A stretch of DNA of 64,000 nucleotides from Elioraea sp. Yellowstone (GCF_006704265.1 NZ_VIKA01000002.1:30910-94909), one strand, 5' to 3'. Shown: positions 47,288 to 56,177, counted from the first letter of the stretch. Notes: a model not told the origin generated them from the letters alone. Made by a program: numbers and translations.

Positions 47288-48576
47288 CACTGCGGCGGCG
47301 ATGGCGCGACTTCATATGTGACCCAGGCCGCGCCGGACGGCACCTGGGCGGCCTGGGCCGAGCGTCGGCAGCGGCGTCTGGCCCGCCCATTGAACCAGAG
47401 GTCCTCGCGCGCTTCGTGGAGAAGCTCGGGCGCGGTCCAGATGCCGTCGAGCTACTCGCAGACGCGATCGATCTGGCGCACCCGGGCTACGAGGAGTTCT
47501 GCCGTAGGCACCTCGTAGGCCTCCTCGATTCCCTGGCCAACGAGACAGCGGTCCGGCAAGAGGTGATAGGCCCGGCCCTCCGCGGCGCCCCCCGTTGGGA
47601 CCTGACGGCGGTCGGGAGGCGCTCGGGCCGGCTTCGCCCTGACCAGTTCGTTGCTTGCCTCCCCGCCCGCAGCTTCGCCTTGGCAGAGAACATGGTGGTG
47701 CGCTGGCTCGTCGGCTCCCTGTCGCGCGGCGTCGCGTCGCTCGAGCGGCGCCTCGGCTCGTCTGGCATAGCCGCGCGCCACGAGGTGATCCGGAGGGCGT
47801 GCGCCGATGCGCTCGGGCACGAATGGTTTCGCGCTGTGCCTGAAGTGGCTGTCCCCTCGGCCTCGATGCTGCTCGCAGCTGCCCGTCAGCGGCTGCCCGC
47901 CTACCGGGCGGCGGCAACACTGGCAGCGCGCCGGGCGGCGCGCGAGAGCGGCGGGCGGGCGGCGAGGCACCTCCGGACGCTCGATCTGCTGGCCGCGGAA
48001 TGGCTAGAGCCCGTCAGCGACGACGAGATTTTCGAGCTTTACACGCTCACGCTGGTGCTCGACGTGTTGGAGCACGAGCTTGGCCTCGGCGCGCCTGTCG
48101 AATTCGGGCTGGCAGTTAGTGGACGGGACCACGTCGCCCGGTTCCGTGCACCGTCCGACGAGGAGGTGCTGGTGTTCTTCGACCAGTCGCCGGCATCTGT
48201 GCTTGGCGTCCCGTCGCGCTACCTCGGCCTCCTCGACGCGCACGAGGGCGTCAGCGGCAGCCCCCGGCGGCCGGACGTCACCGTCGTCCGGGTCGGGCGT
48301 GCCCATCGGGTCGCCATCCTGGTCGAGGCCAAGCAATCCGCGGACGCCGGCTACATGAGCGACAGCGTGTATAAGACTATGGGCTACGTGCACGACTTCC
48401 ATGCCCTCTGGGACGAGGCACCGGGGAACCCGAAGGTCGTTGTGCTCTTCCCCGAGCGGGTGTCCCCCCGCCCCGCGGCCGACCTCCGGGTCCTTGAGGT
48501 GGCGCTCGTGCACTCGTTCGACCGGCCGGTCCTCGCCCGAGCAATCGCCACCCGCCTAGGGCTCGAGATCACGTAG
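47284..48576 (+). CDS. PD-(D/E)XK nuclease partner of the McrB-like gene
   Basis: A 430-residue protein from ATG 47284 overlapping the McrB stop. The C-terminal part reads RRPDVTVVRVGRAHRVAILV then EAKQS, the D...ExK core of a PD-(D/E)XK nuclease, as expected of an McrC-type partner. The N-terminal ~300 residues are helical and not recognised. Together with the ATPase it likely forms a modification-sensing restriction complex. Confidence 0.75.
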   Translation: MTLRRRWRDFICDPGRAGRHLGGLGRASAAASGPPIEPEVLARFVEKLGRGPDAVELLADAIDLAHPGYEEFCRRHLVGLLDSLANETAVRQEVIGPALRGAPRWDLTAVGRRSGRLRPDQFVACLPARSFALAENMVVRWLVGSLSRGVASLERRLGSSGIAARHEVIRRACADALGHEWFRAVPEVAVPSASMLLAAARQRLPAYRAAATLAARRAARESGGRAARHLRTLDLLAAEWLEPVSDDEIFELYTLTLVLDVLEHELGLGAPVEFGLAVSGRDHVARFRAPSDEEVLVFFDQSPASVLGVPSRYLGLLDAHEGVSGSPRRPDVTVVRVGRAHRVAILVEAKQSADAGYMSDSVYKTMGYVHDFHALWDEAPGNPKVVVLFPERVSPRPAADLRVLEVALVHSFDRPVLARAIATRLGLEIT

Positions 48577-48600
48577 CTGGCAGATACGTCGGCAAGAAAT

Positions 48601-48620
48601 GACCACTGTTGACCGCTGTT
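48601..48620. promoter_or_regulatory. Tandem repeat upstream of the HTH-methylase
   Basis: Two adjacent copies of GACC(A/G)CTGTT in the 107-base gap between nuclease and methylase, about 60 bases before the TTG start. Position suggests an operator for the methylase HTH domain, untested. Confidence 0.45.
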
Positions 48621-48683
48621 GAACTCACCTGGCACCCTGACCTGGAGCCGCGTCGTTGCGGCCCGAGTCGGAGGAAGTTCCTG

Positions 48684-49811
48684 TTGCTTCAGACCCTGCA
48701 CACCCCGAAGGAGCTGGCCGCCTCCCTTAAGTTGTCGTTGTCCACCATCCGCCGCGCGATCCGGTCGGGCGATCTAGCTTGCGTAAGGGCCGGAAAAGGC
48801 CGGCAGATCCGGATCAGCCAAGCCGCGGTCGAGGAATGGCTGGCGGGTAGGTCCTCGGCTCCAAGCTCGGCGGACCCGAGCGACAAACGGCGCTTACACC
48901 AGCCCAGCGCGGTGCTTGCTCCGGTAGCAGGCGTCCGGAAGACTCGAGAGGGGGACGTCGGCAGAGGTGTGTGCTATTCGCTTCTGACTGCCGACGTGGT
49001 GGCCGGACTCCGATCCTTGGCGGCCCGATCGGTCAACACGATCTGCACCTCGCCCCCCTATTTCTGGCAGCGCGACTACGGCGTGGACGGCCAGATCGGC
49101 CACGAGGAGACGATCGAAGGCTACGTGTCGAGCCTGGTGACGGCATTCTCGGAAGCCAAGCGGGTCCTGACCGATGATGGGCTGCTGTTCCTGAACCTCG
49201 GCGACGTCTTCTACAACGCGAAGGGACAGCCCCACGGGCGCGACCGAAAGCATGCGGCGCGGCAGCTGGCCAGGCGGAAGCTTCGGGCCGTGGATGGGCC
49301 TGGCCTTGGGCTTCCTAGGAAGTCCCTGATCGGGCTGCCCTGGCGGGTTGCCCTCGGCCTGCAGGCAAAGGGGTGGATTCTCCGCAGTGCGGTCATCTGG
49401 CACAGGCCGAACTCCTTGGGCGAGCCGACAAGCCACGATCGGCCGTGGCGGACCTACGAGTTCGTGTTCATCCTGGCCAAACAGCCAAGATACTGGTTCG
49501 ATCGATCTGCGCTCGGTGCCGAGGAGGACATCTGGACGATCAAAGCGCGGCCAGACAACCCCTACGCGCATTGCGCGCCGTTCCCAGCTGAGCTGGTGGA
49601 ACGCTGTCTGGCCTGTGGTTGCCCGCCCGGCGGTACGGTCCTCGATCCGTTTGTCGGCTCGGGCACGACGATGCTGGTCGCCCTCAAGTCCGGACGGTCG
49701 GCGGTCGGCATCGACATCAATGACGACTACTGCGCTCTTGCCGCACGCAGGATTCGCGAGGAGGTCGCCCCGAGGCTCATCGTCGACGATGCCGCGGCAG
49801 AGGCCGCCTGA
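48684..49811 (+). CDS. DNA methyltransferase with N-terminal excisionase-type HTH
   Basis: A 375-residue protein from a TTG at 48684 with GAGGAAG seven bases before it (an upstream TTG at 48609 has no such site). Residues ~6-54 (HTPKELAASLKLSLSTIRRA, VRAGKGRQIRISQ) are an excisionase-type HTH; the rest is a beta-class methylase with TSPPYF (122-127) and FVGSGTT (323-329), usually N4-cytosine or N6-adenine. It would mark the DNA the McrB/nuclease pair distinguishes, and may regulate its own gene. Confidence 0.88.
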   Translation: MLQTLHTPKELAASLKLSLSTIRRAIRSGDLACVRAGKGRQIRISQAAVEEWLAGRSSAPSSADPSDKRRLHQPSAVLAPVAGVRKTREGDVGRGVCYSLLTADVVAGLRSLAARSVNTICTSPPYFWQRDYGVDGQIGHEETIEGYVSSLVTAFSEAKRVLTDDGLLFLNLGDVFYNAKGQPHGRDRKHAARQLARRKLRAVDGPGLGLPRKSLIGLPWRVALGLQAKGWILRSAVIWHRPNSLGEPTSHDRPWRTYEFVFILAKQPRYWFDRSALGAEEDIWTIKARPDNPYAHCAPFPAELVERCLACGCPPGGTVLDPFVGSGTTMLVALKSGRSAVGIDINDDYCALAARRIREEVAPRLIVDDAAAEAA

Positions 49812-49959
49812 GCGGAGCTTGAGCCTCCGGCGCCGGGCAATCGGAGTCAGAAGGCAGTTCCGTTCGCATTCAGCTCGGACCGGGTGAGCGGTGTCCCCGC
49901 CAACCCGCACCGGTGGTAAGCGTGCATTGACGGCTACGGCATCGGTGGCGCGGCGGAGG

Positions 49960-51552
49960 TCAGGCCGCGTTGGGCCGCAGGATCCAGGGCGCGAGTTCGC
50001 CGATGCGGTTGATTGGGTGATCGGCGATGCGGTCGAGAAGGATGCGCAGATACGCCTGCGGATCCCAGCCATTCATCTCCGCGGTGCCGACCAGGGTGTA
50101 GATGATCGCGGCCCGCCTGCCGCCGTCGAGCGATCCGGCGAACAGGTAGTTCTTCCGGCCCAGCGCGAGCGGACGCATCTGCCGCTCGGCGGCGTTGTTG
50201 TGCAGGCAGGCGCGGCCGTCGCGCAGCACCGTGGTCAACGCGGTCCACTGCGCCAGCGTGTAGCGGATCGCCTTGGCCAGGTCCGATTTGCCGGAGATGC
50301 GGCGCAGCGTCGCTTCCAGCCAGGCGTGCAGCTCGGCCATCAGCGGCGCCGCGCGCGCCTGGCGGGTGGCGAGGCGCGCCTCGGGCGGCTGGCCGTGGAT
50401 CTCCGCCTCGATGGCGAACAGCGGCCGCATGCGCTCGATCGCCTCGCGCGCGACCGGGCTGCCATTCGCCAGCAGCTCGTCGTGGAAGTGGCGCCGCGCA
50501 TGCGTCCAGCACGCCGCCTCGACCACCCGGCCGCTCTCGTACAGCACGTTGAACCCGGAATAGGCGTCCGCCTGGAGGATGCCGCGGAACGCGTGCAGGC
50601 GGCGTTGCGGATGCTCGCCCTTCCGGTCCGGCGTGAACTCGTAGAACACCGCCGGCGGGTCACGCCCGCCGAAGGGTCGGTCGTCACGCAGATAGGCCCA
50701 GAACCGTGCCGCCTGCGTCCGGCCGCGGCCGGGCGCGAGCATCGGCATCGGCGTGTCGTCGGCATGCACGCGCGGCCCGGCCAGGGCATGGCGACCGATG
50801 AACGCCGCCATCGGCTCCGCCAGCTCGGCCGATCTGCCGACCCAACCCGCCAGCAGCCCGCGCGGCAGATCGAGGCCGTCGCGGGCGTAGATCTCCGCCT
50901 GGCGGTAGAGCGGGAGGTGGTCGCAATATTTCGAGACCAATACGTGCGCCAGCAGACCCGGGCCCGGCCGGCCGCGCTCGATCGGTAGTGAGGGCATTGC
51001 CGCCTGCGTCATCGCCTCGCAGGTCCGGCAGGAGAAGGCGGGCCGAACATGGCGCACCACCTCGAACCGGCCGGGGCGGTACTCCAGGATCTCGGTCACG
51101 TCCTCGCCCACCTTGCGCAGCGCGCCGCCGCAGGAGCGGCAGGCGCAGCCCTCGACGGGCAGGTGTTCGACGTCGCGCCGCGGCAGGCTGTCCGGCAGCG
51201 GCTTGCGGCCGCGTCGCCGCGCCTTCTCCTCCGGCGCCTTGGCGCTGGCCGCCTCGTCCTCGGCGTCGTCCGCGCCACCCGACGCGGCGATCTCGGCCAG
51301 CACCTCGTCGAGCCGTAGCTCCAACTGCTCGACCTCGCCCGCCAGGCGCTCCGATGACCGACCAAACCGCTCGTGCCGGAGGCGCGCGATCTGAACCCGC
51401 AGCCGCTCCGCCTCCAGCGTCTTCGCCTGCAGACCGAGTTCCGCGATGCGGCGGGCCGTACGCTCCTCGGCCAACTCCCCGCGCAGCGCCGCGATCATCG
51501 CCACCAGCGCGGCGGGATCCTCGGGCAGGGCGCTCTCGGCATGCGGCGTCAT
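49960..51552 (-). CDS. tnpC: IS66 transposase TnpC
   Basis: A 530-residue protein from ATG 51552. It has the coiled-coil N-terminus (LRGELAEERTARRIAELGLQ), the RHERFGRSSERL motif, a zinc CRSCGG..CRTCEA pair, and the DDE core (HADDTPMPMLAPG, LQADAYSGFN, HNNAAERQMRPLALGRKNYL). Catalyses transposition. Longest start would be 51588. Confidence 0.93.
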   Translation of the reverse strand: MTPHAESALPEDPAALVAMIAALRGELAEERTARRIAELGLQAKTLEAERLRVQIARLRHERFGRSSERLAGEVEQLELRLDEVLAEIAASGGADDAEDEAASAKAPEEKARRRGRKPLPDSLPRRDVEHLPVEGCACRSCGGALRKVGEDVTEILEYRPGRFEVVRHVRPAFSCRTCEAMTQAAMPSLPIERGRPGPGLLAHVLVSKYCDHLPLYRQAEIYARDGLDLPRGLLAGWVGRSAELAEPMAAFIGRHALAGPRVHADDTPMPMLAPGRGRTQAARFWAYLRDDRPFGGRDPPAVFYEFTPDRKGEHPQRRLHAFRGILQADAYSGFNVLYESGRVVEAACWTHARRHFHDELLANGSPVAREAIERMRPLFAIEAEIHGQPPEARLATRQARAAPLMAELHAWLEATLRRISGKSDLAKAIRYTLAQWTALTTVLRDGRACLHNNAAERQMRPLALGRKNYLFAGSLDGGRRAAIIYTLVGTAEMNGWDPQAYLRILLDRIADHPINRIGELAPWILRPNAA

Positions 51553-51592
51553 GGCGGAATCGTCCCAGACGCCGCCGCGTCGCGGCAAGAGG

Positions 51593-51943
51593 CTACACCG
51601 CGATCTCGGGCCTCCAACTCGGCATCGGCGTGCGCCAGTCCAGACCCTCCAGCAGCATCGCCAGCTGCGCCACCGTCAGCGTCACCACACCCTCGCGCGC
51701 GATCGTCGGCCAGATGAACCGGCCCTTCTCCAGACGCTTCGCCAGCAGCACCAGGCCCTGGCCGTCCCACCACAACGCCTTCAGCAGATCGCCACGCTTG
51801 CCACGGAACAGGAACAAATGGCCCGAGAACGGATCCGCCCCCAGCACCGTCTGCACCTGTGCGGCCAGACCGTCGAAGCCCTTGCGCATGTCCGTCGCGC
51901 CAAGCGCGAGATGCACACGCACACCAGCGTGCAGCGCCAGCAT
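51593..51943 (-). CDS. tnpB: IS66 accessory protein TnpB
   Basis: A 116-residue protein with the conserved ATDMRKGFDGLAAQVQ start and FLFRGKRGDLLKALWWDGQG core of IS66 Orf2 proteins. It overlaps the tnpA stop by one base and lies 40 bases before tnpC. Confidence 0.93.
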   Translation of the reverse strand: MLALHAGVRVHLALGATDMRKGFDGLAAQVQTVLGADPFSGHLFLFRGKRGDLLKALWWDGQGLVLLAKRLEKGRFIWPTIAREGVVTLTVAQLAMLLEGLDWRTPMPSWRPEIAV

Positions 51944-52353
51944 CAGCCGTCCAGCGCCGCCGCCAGACGCCCCAGCACCTCCGGCCCGATCGCCTCAGCT
52001 ACCCGCAGCACCCGGCCGTTCCGCAGCACCACCTCGACCGTCGCCGCCGACTTGCCCGGCCGCCCGCCAGGCCCGCGTGATGGCGGTGACGGCCGCGACG
52101 CCTCCCTCGGCGATGCGGCCGCCACGACGCGAACCGGCACCAGCGCCGGCGCCCCCTCGGCGCGCACCACCCCCGGCATCGTCCCCTCGCGCACCTGGCG
52201 CCGCCACGCGAACAACAGGCTCTGGCTCATCCCATGCCGGTCCGCCACCGACGCCACCGAGGCACCCGGCCGCAACACCTCCTCCAACAGCGCCAGCTTC
52301 TGCTCCAGCGTCCAGCGACGACGGCGCGCCACAACGCTGATCACCTCGCTCAC
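51943..52353 (-). CDS. tnpA: IS66 accessory protein TnpA
   Basis: A 136-residue protein from a GTG at 52353. The HTH reads RRRWTLEQKLALLEEVLRPG, then SVADRHGMSQSLLFAWRRQV, as in IS66 TnpA; the C-terminus is low-complexity. A longer frame to 52434 lacks a plausible start. Confidence 0.85.
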   Translation of the reverse strand: MSEVISVVARRRRWTLEQKLALLEEVLRPGASVASVADRHGMSQSLLFAWRRQVREGTMPGVVRAEGAPALVPVRVVAAASPREASRPSPPSRGPGGRPGKSAATVEVVLRNGRVLRVAEAIGPEVLGRLAAALDG

Positions 52354-52660
52354 ACGACCGTCCGCCACCGTCCTTACCCCTAGGCTTAAGGGCGATAACG
52401 GACTTCCGCTCCACCCCGCAGCCAGGCACGTCAACCGATCAGCGCTGCACGCCGCAAGGCAGTCGAGGGAAGACGTTTACGCTGGCGATCGCACTGCCCG
52501 TCCGGGGCGAGATCGCCTTGACGCTTTGTGCGCCGTGACGCCGCCGCGGTGCCGCGGGAGCCCACCTCTCATACCGATTCCTGCTGGCTCTGACTCACGA
52601 GGGGGGATTCCCCGACGCGGGCCGGATCTGATTCAAGCTGGCGAGCAACGGAGTCTCGCC

Positions 52661-52799
52661 ATGGGTCAGCCGCTTCCCCTTCGTCCCGACTACGATGCGC
52701 CGGATCTGCGCGCCCTGGCACGGCGCTCGAAGGACGCGGCGCAGTCGCGCCGACTGCTGGCGCTGGCGGCGATCTACGACGGTGCGTCGCGGACGGATC
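52661..52799 (+). pseudogene. IS630-family transposase fragment (N-terminus)
   Basis: ATG 52661 opens MGQPLPLRPDYDAPDLRALA, then RRSKDAAQSRRLLALAAIYD and GASRTDP, the N-terminus of an IS630-type transposase. It ends abruptly at 52799 where the IS3 remnant begins, so only about 46 residues remain. Non-functional. Confidence 0.75.
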
Positions 52800-52915
52800 C
52801 CGCACCATCCGCACCGCGCGCTCGCGGACCTCAGGCGAGAACTTGTTCGTCGTCTTGCTCATGCAGGCTCCAGCCTCTCAGGAGTTGGAGCCTCCGGCAA
52901 ACCCGGGGCGGTTCA
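52798..52915 (-). pseudogene. IS3-family end and OrfA fragment
   Basis: Leftward [20 protein letters not shown] from ATG 52862 is an IS3 OrfA start, truncated after about 22 residues. Just outside it a typical IS3 inverted end (TGAACCGCCCCGGGTTTG) runs inward from 52915. The element inserted in or recombined with the IS630 copy and lost the rest. Confidence 0.75.
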
Positions 52916-53208
52916 ATGCGGCGGCTTGGGGGTGATCCCTACGGGTTCGCGTGCGAGGTCTATTGGAGGGGCGATCGAAATGCGAACTTCCGTACCGCCA
53001 TCAAAACATATTGCCCAGTCAAATCAATGTGTTAACCTTGTAGACTAAATCGGCCAAGTCCCAAGGTTCGGAGAGAACCCGCCCTCCGGAGAGCGAAAAC
53101 GGCGCTCGTTCCGCCTGCGCAGTATCAAGCCCCCCGCGCAAAGGCGCAGGAAACCTGCGCCTTTCGGCGCCGGTCACCGGCCGGGAGAAGGGTTGGATAC
53201 ACGGCGAC
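52916..53208. other. Non-coding stretch with terminator-like palindrome
   Basis: Between the IS3 remnant and the tRNA. No gene is evident. Part of it (52980-53060) is AT-richer than the surroundings, which would suit imported DNA. It ends in a strong hairpin listed separately. Confidence 0.5.
53140..53164 (-). terminator. Hairpin downstream of tRNA-Gly
   Basis: AAAGGCGCAGG, loop AAA, CCTGCGCCTTT: an 11-base perfect palindromic stem beginning 45 bases past the tRNA 3' end. Works on either strand; its position suggests the tRNA transcript ends here. Confidence 0.65.
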
Positions 53209-53283
53209 TGGAGCGGGCGAAGGGATTCGAACCCTCGACCCCAACCTTGGCAAGGTTGTGCTCTACCCCTGAGCTACGCCCGC
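53209..53283 (-). tRNA. tRNA-Gly (anticodon GCC), CCA encoded
   Basis: The leftward strand folds as a cloverleaf: acceptor GCGGGCG pairs with CGCCCGC, D-arm region AGCTCAGGGGTAGAGC, anticodon stem ACCTT-GCC-AAGGT context, variable region, and T-arm GAGGGTTCGAATCCC. The 3' end reads TCCA, so CCA is encoded. It stands between the IS-rich island and the housekeeping block. Confidence 0.95.
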
Positions 53284-53383
53284 CCGGTCGCAAGACGCTA
53301 CCCGCGACGTTGCGGCGCACTATACGGAGCGGAGCCGGCTTTGCAAGCCACGCCGTGACACGGCGTGCACGCATCGGCACACC

Positions 53384-54277
53384 CTACTCCGGCTCAAGCC
53401 CCATGGCGCGCAGGCGCGCCCGTTCCTCGTCCCAGCGCTCGCGCACCAGCACATGCAGGAACAGGTGTACGCGGCGATCGAGCTCGCGCTCGAGTTCGGC
53501 CCGCGCGGCCGCGCCGATCGCCTTCAGCCGCGCGCCCCCCTTGCCGATCACGATCGCCTTCTGCCCCTCGCGCGCCACCACCACGGCCGCGCGGATGGTG
53601 ACCGAACCGTCGGGCCGCTCCTCCCAGGTCTCGGTCTCGACCGTGGTGCCGTAGGGCACCTCCTCGTGGGTCTGGCGGTAGATCTGCTCGCGCACGATCT
53701 CGGAAGCCAGCAGCCGGTCGGGCTGGTCCGAGAGCTCGTCCTCGGGGAACAGGAACGGCCCCTCGGGCACGGCCTCGGTGAGCCGGTCGAGCAGACGCTC
53801 GACCCCGTCGCCCGTCTCGGCCGAGATCATGAAGGTCTCGGCGAAGGGCGCCAGCGCGTTGAGGTCGCGCGCCAGCGGCAGCAGCGCCGGCGGGGCAACG
53901 AGATCGACCTTGTTCAGCGCGAGCCAGAGCGGCCGACCGGCCTCGCGCAGCCGCTCGACGATCATGCGAACCGCGTCCGTCAGCCCGGCCTTCGCGTCCA
54001 CCAGCAGGAGCGCGATGTCGGCGTCCGCGGCCCCCGACCAGGCGGCTCGCACCATCGCCCGGTCGAGCATCCGGCGCGGCGCGAAGATGCCGGGCGTATC
54101 GACCAGCACGATCTGGCTCGTCCCGCGCAGGACGATGCCGCGGATGCGGAAGCGCGTGGTCTGCGCCTTGGGCGACACGGCGGCCAGCTTGGCACCGACC
54201 AGCCGGTTGAGCAGCGTCGACTTGCCCGCATTGGGCGCGCCGAGGATGGCGACGAAGCCCGCACGCGTCGCCGTCAT
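53384..54277 (-). CDS. era: GTPase Era
   Basis: A 297-residue protein from ATG 54277 overlapping the rnc stop (ATGA). GTPase motifs: GAPNAGKSTLLNRL (G1), QTTRFRI (G2 region), VDTPG (G3), NKVD (G4) and SAETG (G5), followed by a KH domain with VIGKGGARLKAIG. It binds 16S rRNA in 30S assembly. Forms the usual rnc-era pair. Confidence 0.96.
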   Translation of the reverse strand: MTATRAGFVAILGAPNAGKSTLLNRLVGAKLAAVSPKAQTTRFRIRGIVLRGTSQIVLVDTPGIFAPRRMLDRAMVRAAWSGAADADIALLLVDAKAGLTDAVRMIVERLREAGRPLWLALNKVDLVAPPALLPLARDLNALAPFAETFMISAETGDGVERLLDRLTEAVPEGPFLFPEDELSDQPDRLLASEIVREQIYRQTHEEVPYGTTVETETWEERPDGSVTIRAAVVVAREGQKAIVIGKGGARLKAIGAAARAELERELDRRVHLFLHVLVRERWDEERARLRAMGLEPE

Positions 54278-54951
54278 CGGCGCGTCTCCAGCCGCGCGAG
54301 CAGGGCTGCGGCGGCGGCCTTCTCGGCTTCGCGCTTGGTCACGCCGGTGCCGTCCGCGCTCGTCTCGCCGACCGTCACCGCGACCGTGAAGCGCGGCCGG
54401 TGCGACGGCCCCTCGGAGGACAGCGTGCGATATTCCGGCAAGGCCAGTCCCCGCGCCTGCGCCCATTCCTGCAGCGCGGTCTTGGGGTCCCGCGGCGCGA
54501 CCGCGACGCTCTCGACCTCCTCCGCCCAGTGGGCGCGGATGAAGTCGCGCGCCGCCTCGAGCCCGCCGTCGAGATAGAGCGCGCCGATCACCGCCTCGCA
54601 GGCGTCGGCGAGCACGGTGGCGCGGCGCTTCACCCCCGTCGCAGCCTCGGAGGGCGGCACGATCAGTGCCTCGCCGAGGCCGATCCGGCCGGCGATCGCA
54701 GCGAGCGTCTCCTGGTTCACCAGATGGGCCAGCCTTCGGCCAAGCCCCCCTTCCCGCTCCTGCGGGAAACGTTCGACCAGCCATTCGGCGATCACCAGGC
54801 CGAGCACCCGGTCGCCCACGAACTCCAGCCGTTCGTTGCTGGCCAGTCCCCGGTCGCGCCCCTGGGTCAGGCTGCGATGGGTCAATGCCTGGCGCAGCAG
54901 GCCCGGATCCGCGAAACGGTGCGCGAGACGGTCGACGAACGCCGCACTCAC
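54274..54951 (-). CDS. rnc: Ribonuclease III
   Basis: A 225-residue protein from a GTG at 54951 that overlaps the lepB stop (GTGA). The signature NERLEFVGDRVLGLVIAEWL (double-strand RNase motif), DACEAVIGALYLDGG and a C-terminal dsRNA-binding domain (PKTALQEWAQARGLALPEY, GVTKREAEKAAAAAL) are present. Processes rRNA precursors. One operon with lepB and era. Confidence 0.96.
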   Translation of the reverse strand: MSAAFVDRLAHRFADPGLLRQALTHRSLTQGRDRGLASNERLEFVGDRVLGLVIAEWLVERFPQEREGGLGRRLAHLVNQETLAAIAGRIGLGEALIVPPSEAATGVKRRATVLADACEAVIGALYLDGGLEAARDFIRAHWAEEVESVAVAPRDPKTALQEWAQARGLALPEYRTLSSEGPSHRPRFTVAVTVGETSADGTGVTKREAEKAAAAALLARLETRR

Positions 54952-55673
54952 CTGATCACGTCGAGGAAACGGCCGAAGCGCCAGTTCCAGACCTGCCAGA
55001 ACGGGCCCTCGTGGCTGAAGAAGATGATCTCGGCCCGGCCGATCAGGTTCTCGATCGGCACATAGCCGACGCCGGCCGGGCCAAAGTCGCGGCTGTCGGA
55101 GGAGTTGTCGCGGTTGTCGCCCATCGCGAAGACGTGGCCGGCAGGGACCCGATACTCCTCGGTGTTGTCGAAGCGCTCCTGGTCCGAGAACTCGCAGATG
55201 AAGTGCGTCCGCCCGTTCGGCAGGGTCTCGCGGTAGCGCCGGCTGCGGATGCGCACGCCCGTGCCGTCCTGTTCGCACAGGCCGGCCGCCTCGCGCCGCA
55301 CCGGCGTGCCGTTGATGTAGAGCAGGCCGCCGATCACCTGGATCCGGTCCCCGGGCAAGCCGATGATGCGCTTGATGTAGTCCGTGCTGTCGTCGCGCGG
55401 CCAGCGGAACACCGCGACGTCGCCGCGCTCGGGCATAGCGCCGAGCAGACGTCCTTCCCACAGCCGCGGCGAGAACGGCATCGAGAAGCGCGAGTATCCG
55501 TAGGAGTACTTGGAGACGAACAGGTAGTCGCCCACCAGCAGCGTCGGCACCATCGATGCCGAGGGGATGTTGAACGGCTCGAAGGCGACGGTGCGGATGC
55601 CGATCGCGATCAGGCCGGCATAGACGACGGTCTTGACCGTCTCGAGCCAGCCGCCCGATTTGCGCTTCGCCAT
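54948..55673 (-). CDS. lepB: Signal peptidase I
   Basis: A 241-residue protein from ATG 55673; a TTG at 55766 would add 31 low-complexity residues without a ribosome site. One N-terminal transmembrane helix (VVYAGLIAIGIRTVAFEPF), then PSASMVPTLLVGD (catalytic Ser), YIKRIIGLPGDRI (catalytic Lys) and GDNRDNSSDSRDFG. Cleaves secretory signal peptides at the inner membrane. Confidence 0.95.
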   Translation of the reverse strand: MAKRKSGGWLETVKTVVYAGLIAIGIRTVAFEPFNIPSASMVPTLLVGDYLFVSKYSYGYSRFSMPFSPRLWEGRLLGAMPERGDVAVFRWPRDDSTDYIKRIIGLPGDRIQVIGGLLYINGTPVRREAAGLCEQDGTGVRIRSRRYRETLPNGRTHFICEFSDQERFDNTEEYRVPAGHVFAMGDNRDNSSDSRDFGPAGVGYVPIENLIGRAEIIFFSHEGPFWQVWNWRFGRFLDVIR

Positions 55674-55775
55674 GGAGTTCCCGGGGGCCTGCGACGAGGG
55701 GGCGCCCGTGGTCCCAGGCGCTGCGGTCGCGCCGGATTGCCCGGCGGTGGAGGGCTTGTCAAGCAAGGGGACGGC

Positions 55776-56177
55776 TCACGCCGACGGCACCGCGCTGATC
55801 ACGACGATCGCCTGGGCGTAGGGGGGCTCGTCGGTCATGGTCAGGTCGATGCGCGCGGCCATGCCGGGGGGCGTGATGGCGGCGAGGCGGCGGGCCGCGC
55901 CATTCGAGAGGCGCATCGTCGGCTGGCCCGAGGGCAGGTTCACCACCTCCATGTCGCGCCAGTAGACCCCCTGGCGCAGCCCGGTGCCGAGCGCCTTGGC
56001 GCAGGCCTCCTTGGCGGCGAAGCGCCGCGCATAGGTCGCGGCGCGGGCGGCACGCCGGTCGGCCTTCGCCTGCTCGCCCGGCGTGAAGACGCGGGCGGTG
56101 AAGCGGGCACCGTAGCGGGCGAGTGTCGCCTCGATCCGGCGGATGTCGCAGATGTCGCTGCCGAGACCGATGATCAT
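55776..56177 (-). CDS. acpS: Holo-ACP synthase
   Basis: A 133-residue protein from ATG 56177. It begins [16 protein letters not shown] with the metal-binding Asp, and has [16 protein letters not shown], the 4'-phosphopantetheinyl transferase signature. It activates acyl carrier protein for lipid synthesis. First gene of the acpS-lepB-rnc-era unit. Confidence 0.95.
   Translation of the reverse strand: MIIGLGSDICDIRRIEATLARYGARFTARVFTPGEQAKADRRAARAATYARRFAAKEACAKALGTGLRQGVYWRDMEVVNLPSGQPTMRLSNGAARRLAAITPPGMAARIDLTMTDEPPYAQAIVVISAVPSA

Larger units (their letters stand above)
49916..52480. mobile_element. IS66-family insertion sequence
   Basis: A 2.57-kb element with tnpA, tnpB and tnpC genes all leftward. 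The left end reads GTAAGCGTGCATTGACGG (49916) and the right end, inverted, GTAAACGTCTTCCCTCG; the match is imperfect. The expected 8-base target duplication is not seen (caccggtg against gctggcga), so the exact ends are uncertain or were altered by the neighbouring IS remnants. Confidence 0.8.

Noticed and set aside
49908..52488. Eight-base target duplication around IS66
   Set aside because: Flanks caccggtg and gctggcga do not match, so no duplication is claimed.
53209..53283. tRNA-Gly as the prophage attachment site
   Set aside because: The integrase is a serine recombinase, which rarely uses tRNA genes, and it is 10 kb away; no repeat of the tRNA end was seen in the window.
55674..55766. 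Upstream TTG start for lepB
   Set aside because: It would add a Ser/Gly/Pro-rich segment and has no ribosome site, while ATG 55673 begins just before the conserved helix.
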